The translations under genes and the position numbers were made by a program. Below the pieces are notes generated by a model. The model did no database searches, was not told where the DNA came from, and was given only the letters and a program-made list of their open reading frames with translations. Shown piece after piece: positions 60,283-64,000 of a stretch of DNA of 64,000 nt. Numbering within the stretch: the stretch's first letter is position 1; each line of letters opens with the position of its first letter. Origin of the DNA: Mucilaginibacter myungsuensis (GTDB taxonomy: Bacteria > Bacteroidota > Bacteroidia > Sphingobacteriales > Sphingobacteriaceae); NCBI RefSeq assembly GCF_015222005.1, contig NZ_JADFFL010000007.1, positions 202,276 to 266,275 of the forward strand, in the 5' to 3' direction.

Positions 60283-63045
60283 ATGAACTGTAAAATTCTA
60301 CGTTCACTTGTCGTGGCATTTGTGCTCGGCACCACGTCGTTGAACGCGCAAACTATCCCAACGCCTAAAGAACATTTTGGCTTTAACATTGGCGACGATT
60401 ATCAACTGGCCAATTACACACAGACCGAGGCTTACTTTAAAAAGCTGGCCGCATCACCACGTGTAAAACTGGTGGATATGGGGCCGACCGAAGAAGGCCG
60501 CCACCAACTGATGCTGGTGATATCATCACCTGAGACCATTAAAAAGCTGGACTTTTACAAAGACATCGCCCAAAAATTATCCCGCGCTGAAGGCTTGACC
60601 GATGCCCAGGCCAAAAAACTGGCGCATGATGGCAAACCTGTTGTTTGGATAGACGGTGGCCTGCACGCTAACGAGACCGTGGGCGCGCACCAATTAATAG
60701 AGACCGCTTACAACTTAGTTTCGCGTACCGACGAGGAGACCATGCGCATTCTGGATAAGGACATCGTGCTGCTGGTGCATGCCAATCCTGACGGGCAGGA
60801 GATCATCAGTAACTGGTACATGAAAGAGAGCGACCCCAAAAAACGCAATATGAGCATCCCACGCCTGTACGAAAAATACATTGGCCACGATAACAACCGC
60901 GACTTTTACATGATGAATGTGAAAGAAACGCAGAATATCAGCCGCCAACAATATTTAGAGTGGATGCCGCAGATCGTTTACAATCACCACCAGACCGGTC
61001 CGGCGGGTAGCGTACTTTCAGGTCCGCCATACCGCGACCCATTCAATTACGTGTTCGATCCATTGATGGTAACCACCCTTGATGCTGTTGGCGCGGCCAT
61101 GAACAGTCGCCTGAATGCCGAGGATAAACCGGGCTACACCCAACGTGCCGGATCTGAATATTCTACCTGGTGGAACGGTGGTCTGCGTACCGCAACCTAC
61201 TTCCATAATATGGTAGGCTTATTGACCGAGATCATTGGTAACCCTACCCCATCAAGCATCCCATTGGTGCCTAACCGTTTGATCCCGAACGCAGCCACTC
61301 CTTACCCTGTTACGCCGCAAAGCTGGCATTTCCGCCAGTCGATAGATTATTCGGTATCGTTGAACTATTCGGTATTGAATTATGCCGCCCGTAATGCCGA
61401 TGAGATGTTATATAACACTTATATTATGGGTAAAAACTCTATCGAACGTGGTAATAAAAACTACTGGACCCTGTCACCAAAACGCGTAGAGCAGATCAAT
61501 GCGGCAGCAGCGGCAGGTCGCAAAGCTGACAGCGCGGCGAATGCAGTAACCGGCACACGCCCTGCCGGAGCAGCAGCGGGTGGTTTTGCCCGTGGCGGAT
61601 TATCGGTTAAATATTATGATACCGTTTTAAAGAACCCCGCCCTGCGCGACCCTCGCGGTTACATCATCCCGTCAGACCAGGCCGACTTCCCTACGGCGGT
61701 CAAATTCATCAATACCTGTTTACGGTCGGGCTTGTTGATCCATAAAGCGACCGCGGCATTTAGCGTGGCCGGTAAAAATTACCCTGCCGGATCTTACGTA
61801 GTTAAAACCGCTCAGGCTTATCGCCCGGAGGTGTTAGACCGATTCGAGCCCCAGGATCACCCTAACGATTTTCAATACCCGGGCGGCCCTCCTATCCGTC
61901 CATACGATATGACGGGCTGGACCTTAGCCTATCAAATGGGTGTTAAATTCGACCGTATTTTGGAGGCTTTCGACGGACCATTTGCCCGTGTGCCTTACGG
62001 CGAATTACAGGCTATGCCGAAAGTGTCTGCTCCTGTTGCAGCCAAGGGTTACATCATCAGCGGCAAGGTGAACAACGCCTTCATCGCCATGAATGATCTT
62101 TTTAAAGCCGGTGCACAAGTTTTCCGTGCCGATGATAGCGGCGACTTTTATGTCGCGTCGTCGCCACAAGTGAAGTCGGTTTTAGATAAGGCCGCTGCCG
62201 AATGGGGCGTTAAAGCCGTTGCCGGATCAAAGCCTAAAAAAGCTACGCGAGTTAAACCAGCCCGTATTGCCCTTTGGGATACTTACGGCGGTTCGATGCC
62301 ATCGGGCTGGACGCGTTGGATGATGGAGCAATACCATTTCCCGTTCCAGGTGGTTTATCCGCAGGAATTTGATGCCGGCGACCTGAAAAGCAAGTTCGAC
62401 GCGATCATTTTTGTAGGCGGCGCTATCCCTGCTGTAACTACAGCGGGTCGCGGTGGCGCAGGTGCAGGCGGCGGTGGCGCTGCGGCCAATAACAATGTGC
62501 CTGCCGAATATTCGACCTGGACAGGCCGCGTAACTGCCGAAAAGACCATCCCGCAACTGAAAGCATTTTTAGAGGCCGGTGGTACCATTGTAACCGTAGG
62601 TAGTAGTGCAAACCTGGCTTATCAATTGGGTCTGCCTGTTAAGAATGCCTTGTTAGAGACCGTTAACGGGGTTAGTCGCCCGCTATCCGGCGATAAATAT
62701 TACATTCCGGGCGCGGTGTTGCGTGTGGCTGTAGATAACAGTCTGCCGGCTACCTGGGGTATGGATAAAGAGGCTGACGTGTTATTTGATAACAGCCCGG
62801 TATTTAAACTGGATGCCGATGCGGCAAGCAAAGGCGTTAAACCGATACTTTGGTTCGATACCGATAAACCGTTGCGCAGCGGCTGGGCTTTTGGCCAAAA
62901 GGTTTTAAAGGATAATGTGACAGCTTTCCAGGCGTCGATAGGTAAAGGCAACTTGTACGTATTCGGTCCCGAGATCAATTTCAGGGCGCAGTCGCACGGT
63001 ACATTCAAGCTGTTGTTCAACCAGTTATACACCGCAGGTAGATAA
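60283..63045 (+). CDS. Secreted M14-family zinc carboxypeptidase-like protein
   Basis: A 920-residue exported protein (signal peptide LVVAFVLGTTSLNAQ). The zinc site is WIDGGLHANETVGAHQLIET (His128, Glu131). VLLVHANPDGQEIISNWYM follows, the third ligand region is WMPQIVYNHHQTGPAGSV, and the catalytic-type Glu is in VGLLTEIIGNPTP. The C-terminal part (IALWDTYGGSMPSGWTRWMM, AIIFVGGAIPAV, LEAGGTIVTVGSSANLAYQL) resembles a class I glutamine-amidotransferase-like domain, usual in these large Bacteroidota members. Two low-complexity Gly/Ala loops (near 425-440 and 723-738) are likely surface-exposed. It is 5 bp from the SGNH hydrolase gene, suggesting joint work on cell-surface or external polymers. 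Confidence 0.9.
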   Translation: MNCKILRSLVVAFVLGTTSLNAQTIPTPKEHFGFNIGDDYQLANYTQTEAYFKKLAASPRVKLVDMGPTEEGRHQLMLVISSPETIKKLDFYKDIAQKLSRAEGLTDAQAKKLAHDGKPVVWIDGGLHANETVGAHQLIETAYNLVSRTDEETMRILDKDIVLLVHANPDGQEIISNWYMKESDPKKRNMSIPRLYEKYIGHDNNRDFYMMNVKETQNISRQQYLEWMPQIVYNHHQTGPAGSVLSGPPYRDPFNYVFDPLMVTTLDAVGAAMNSRLNAEDKPGYTQRAGSEYSTWWNGGLRTATYFHNMVGLLTEIIGNPTPSSIPLVPNRLIPNAATPYPVTPQSWHFRQSIDYSVSLNYSVLNYAARNADEMLYNTYIMGKNSIERGNKNYWTLSPKRVEQINAAAAAGRKADSAANAVTGTRPAGAAAGGFARGGLSVKYYDTVLKNPALRDPRGYIIPSDQADFPTAVKFINTCLRSGLLIHKATAAFSVAGKNYPAGSYVVKTAQAYRPEVLDRFEPQDHPNDFQYPGGPPIRPYDMTGWTLAYQMGVKFDRILEAFDGPFARVPYGELQAMPKVSAPVAAKGYIISGKVNNAFIAMNDLFKAGAQVFRADDSGDFYVASSPQVKSVLDKAAAEWGVKAVAGSKPKKATRVKPARIALWDTYGGSMPSGWTRWMMEQYHFPFQVVYPQEFDAGDLKSKFDAIIFVGGAIPAVTTAGRGGAGAGGGGAAANNNVPAEYSTWTGRVTAEKTIPQLKAFLEAGGTIVTVGSSANLAYQLGLPVKNALLETVNGVSRPLSGDKYYIPGAVLRVAVDNSLPATWGMDKEADVLFDNSPVFKLDADAASKGVKPILWFDTDKPLRSGWAFGQKVLKDNVTAFQASIGKGNLYVFGPEINFRAQSHGTFKLLFNQLYTAGR

Positions 63046-63050
63046 TTAAA

Positions 63051-63734
63051 ATGCGCCTGTGGTTAGGTCTGATATTATTGCTGGGGGTTGTGGGTTGCCG
63101 CAAAGACAAACTGCAGCCACCCTCGGTACTTGACGATAGCTACGTTAAAACCCATGATGTTAAGGTAACATCAATGGGTTTTAATGGCAGCACCAGCCAA
63201 GATCTGCATTACAAGGTCGACTCGGTGACCAAAGCAAAACCCGACCTGATCGTGCTGATGGTTGGTGTAAATGATGTGATAGCAGCCCGTCAGGGTAGTT
63301 ACCGGGATAATCTGGGGACATTGATAGACCTGTTAAGAGCCGGTAACGATACCGAAATTATGGTGTTATCGCCCCCCACCTCTGTATTGAACGGGTACGA
63401 CGGTTTTAGCCTGGACATTATTGCTCTGCGGACGGATATACAGATCGTGTGTGCCAAAAAGAAGTGCCTTTACGTAGATGTAAATACCGTATTCAGAGAG
63501 CAGGAAAGTGCCGCTTTACCCTTGTTTAATGCGGATAGGGTGCACCCTAATGCCGCAGGATACAAGCTTTTGGCTAAAACGGTACTACAATCCTACGCCG
63601 GCAACAAATTATCTAAAAGTAACATTGTTTGTTTTGGCGATAGCCTCACCTACGGCGCGGGGGTACGCGGCGCAGGTACTATCACAGGCGATACTTACCC
63701 GGCGCAGTTTTATCTGCTGTTGAATAATTTGTAA
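63051..63734 (+). CDS. SGNH/GDSL hydrolase lipoprotein, circularly permuted block order
   Basis: A 227-residue lipoprotein (LILLLGVVGC, lipid Cys16) with SGNH-hydrolase blocks in a permuted order. Block II (VTSMGFNGSTSQDL, Gly43) comes first, then block III (LIVLMVGVNDVIAAR, GVND at 72-75), then block V (FNADRVHPNAAGYKLL, Asp162 and His165). Block I with the nucleophile (NIVCFGDSLTYGAG, Ser198) comes last, followed by TYPAQFYLLLNNL and the stop. In ordinary SGNH enzymes block I is at the N-terminus and leads directly into block II. All catalytic positions are present, so an active esterase/deacetylase is plausible. It follows the M14 gene by 5 bp. Confidence 0.85.
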   Translation: MRLWLGLILLLGVVGCRKDKLQPPSVLDDSYVKTHDVKVTSMGFNGSTSQDLHYKVDSVTKAKPDLIVLMVGVNDVIAARQGSYRDNLGTLIDLLRAGNDTEIMVLSPPTSVLNGYDGFSLDIIALRTDIQIVCAKKKCLYVDVNTVFREQESAALPLFNADRVHPNAAGYKLLAKTVLQSYAGNKLSKSNIVCFGDSLTYGAGVRGAGTITGDTYPAQFYLLLNNL

Positions 63735-63819
63735 AGTAAGCCCTGAGAAAGGTAAAAGCTGAAAGGATAAAGGTGAAAGGCATTTGCGTAAAGCAGATAC
63801 CTTTTTTGTTACATGTAAC

Positions 63820-63896
63820 GTCATTGCGAGCGACAAAGCAATCGCGAATAATTAGAGCCGCTCTGTTTAGTCCGCGATCGCTTCGTTCCTCGCAAT
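63820..63896. repeat. Paired REP-like elements forming an inverted repeat
   Basis: The left arm GTCATTGCGAGCGACAAAGC (continuing AATCGCG) and the right arm, complemented as AATTGCGAGGAACGAAGCGA, are about 26 bp each around a 25-bp spacer. It belongs to the same family as 41985-42014 and 52218. Confidence 0.75.
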
Positions 63897-63935
63897 TGTA
63901 AGGGTTAGGTAATTCAGCAATAGAATCAGGTGTGT

Positions 63936-64000
63936 TTATTTGTTGTTTAGGGCTGCCATGTCGATAGGTTTTTTACCATTGATACCTTGATGTGGCCTCT
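63936..64000 (-). CDS. C-terminal end of a transposase (partial, runs off the window)
   Basis: On the minus strand, entering from the window edge, the frame reads RPHQGINGKKPIDMAALNNK and a stop at 63936-63938. RPHQG.NG..P is the usual last motif of rve-type (IS3/IS481-like) transposases. The rest of the gene lies beyond 64000, so intactness cannot be judged. Confidence 0.7.
   Translation of the reverse strand, partial: RPHQGINGKKPIDMAALNNK

Noticed and set aside
1..64000. CRISPR arrays, rRNA genes, riboswitches and a replication origin
   Set aside because: No regularly spaced direct-repeat array, rRNA sequence, recognisable riboswitch core or DnaA-box cluster was seen. The TTCCACAA repeats resemble half a DnaA box (TTATCCACA) but occur as spaced direct pairs at promoters and lack the TTAT core.

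Overview
The window looks like chromosomal DNA of a Bacteroidota species of the Sphingobacteriaceae type (Mucilaginibacter/Pedobacter-like). The signs are Bacteroidota-style TAnnTTTG -7 boxes, almost no Shine-Dalgarno sequences, and families typical of the group: SUMF1-like proteins, a RemB-like outer-membrane protein, CarboxypepD_reg domains, lipoprotein SGNH hydrolases and DUF3822. I found no rRNA or CRISPR array; there is one tRNA-Lys(CUU).

Layout. (1) 0.3-6.2 kb: a minus-strand operon of exported proteins (TIM-barrel isomerase-like, ApbE, Gfo/Idh/MocA, SUMF1-like), then a bestrophin channel and a glycosidase-like remnant. (2) 6.2-10.2 kb: a minus-strand redox operon (lipoprotein flavodoxin, two aldo-keto reductases, cupin) with a divergent AraC regulator. 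(3) 10.2-14.2 kb: a molybdenum hydroxylase operon ([2Fe-2S] subunit, dihaem cytochrome, Tat-exported molybdopterin subunit) ending in an RpiA-like gene. A 44-45 bp sequence upstream of the AraC/reductase pair recurs upstream of this operon. (4) 14.9-16.5 kb: a gene graveyard in which a frameshifted RemB-like gene is joined by a deletion scar to the tail of a sorbosone-dehydrogenase-like gene and a broken cytochrome c. (5) 17-33.2 kb: a visibly AT-rich Wzx/Wzy exopolysaccharide locus, with the initiating transferase divergent from the export genes. (6) 34.4-36 kb: a dead IS3-family element with inverted repeats, then tRNA-Lys. (7) 36.2-41.9 kb: a Ter stress cluster (HAD, phosphoribosyltransferase-like, two TerD, TelA, an unknown protein, TerC). 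(8) 42-51.5 kb: housekeeping genes (pgpA, ABC-F, RecD-like helicase, rsmD, coaD, NUDIX, pyrE) and, between them, two very small paralogous genes. (9) 51.5-58.1 kb: repeat-rich intergenic DNA around a putative AbiC-like protein, a serine protease and a two-gene sensor system. (10) 58.1-64 kb: a PAS sensor kinase, a secreted M14 metallopeptidase, an unusual SGNH hydrolase and the tail of a transposase.

The most interesting items are four. First, two 29-residue single-helix peptides at 45314-45403 and 45778-45867 are encoded in duplicated promoter-gene-terminator units, each with two TTCCACAA repeats exactly 22 bp apart and 118 bp before the start codon. Second, the SGNH hydrolase at 63051-63734 has its GDSL block at the C-terminus, after the GxND and DxxH blocks, and so reads as circularly permuted. 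Third, the Ter cluster contains a HAD protein lacking the second motif I aspartate and a protein of unknown function. Fourth, the 14.9-16.5 kb graveyard shows an in-frame deletion scar. All assignments were made by eye from sequence; no database search was run.
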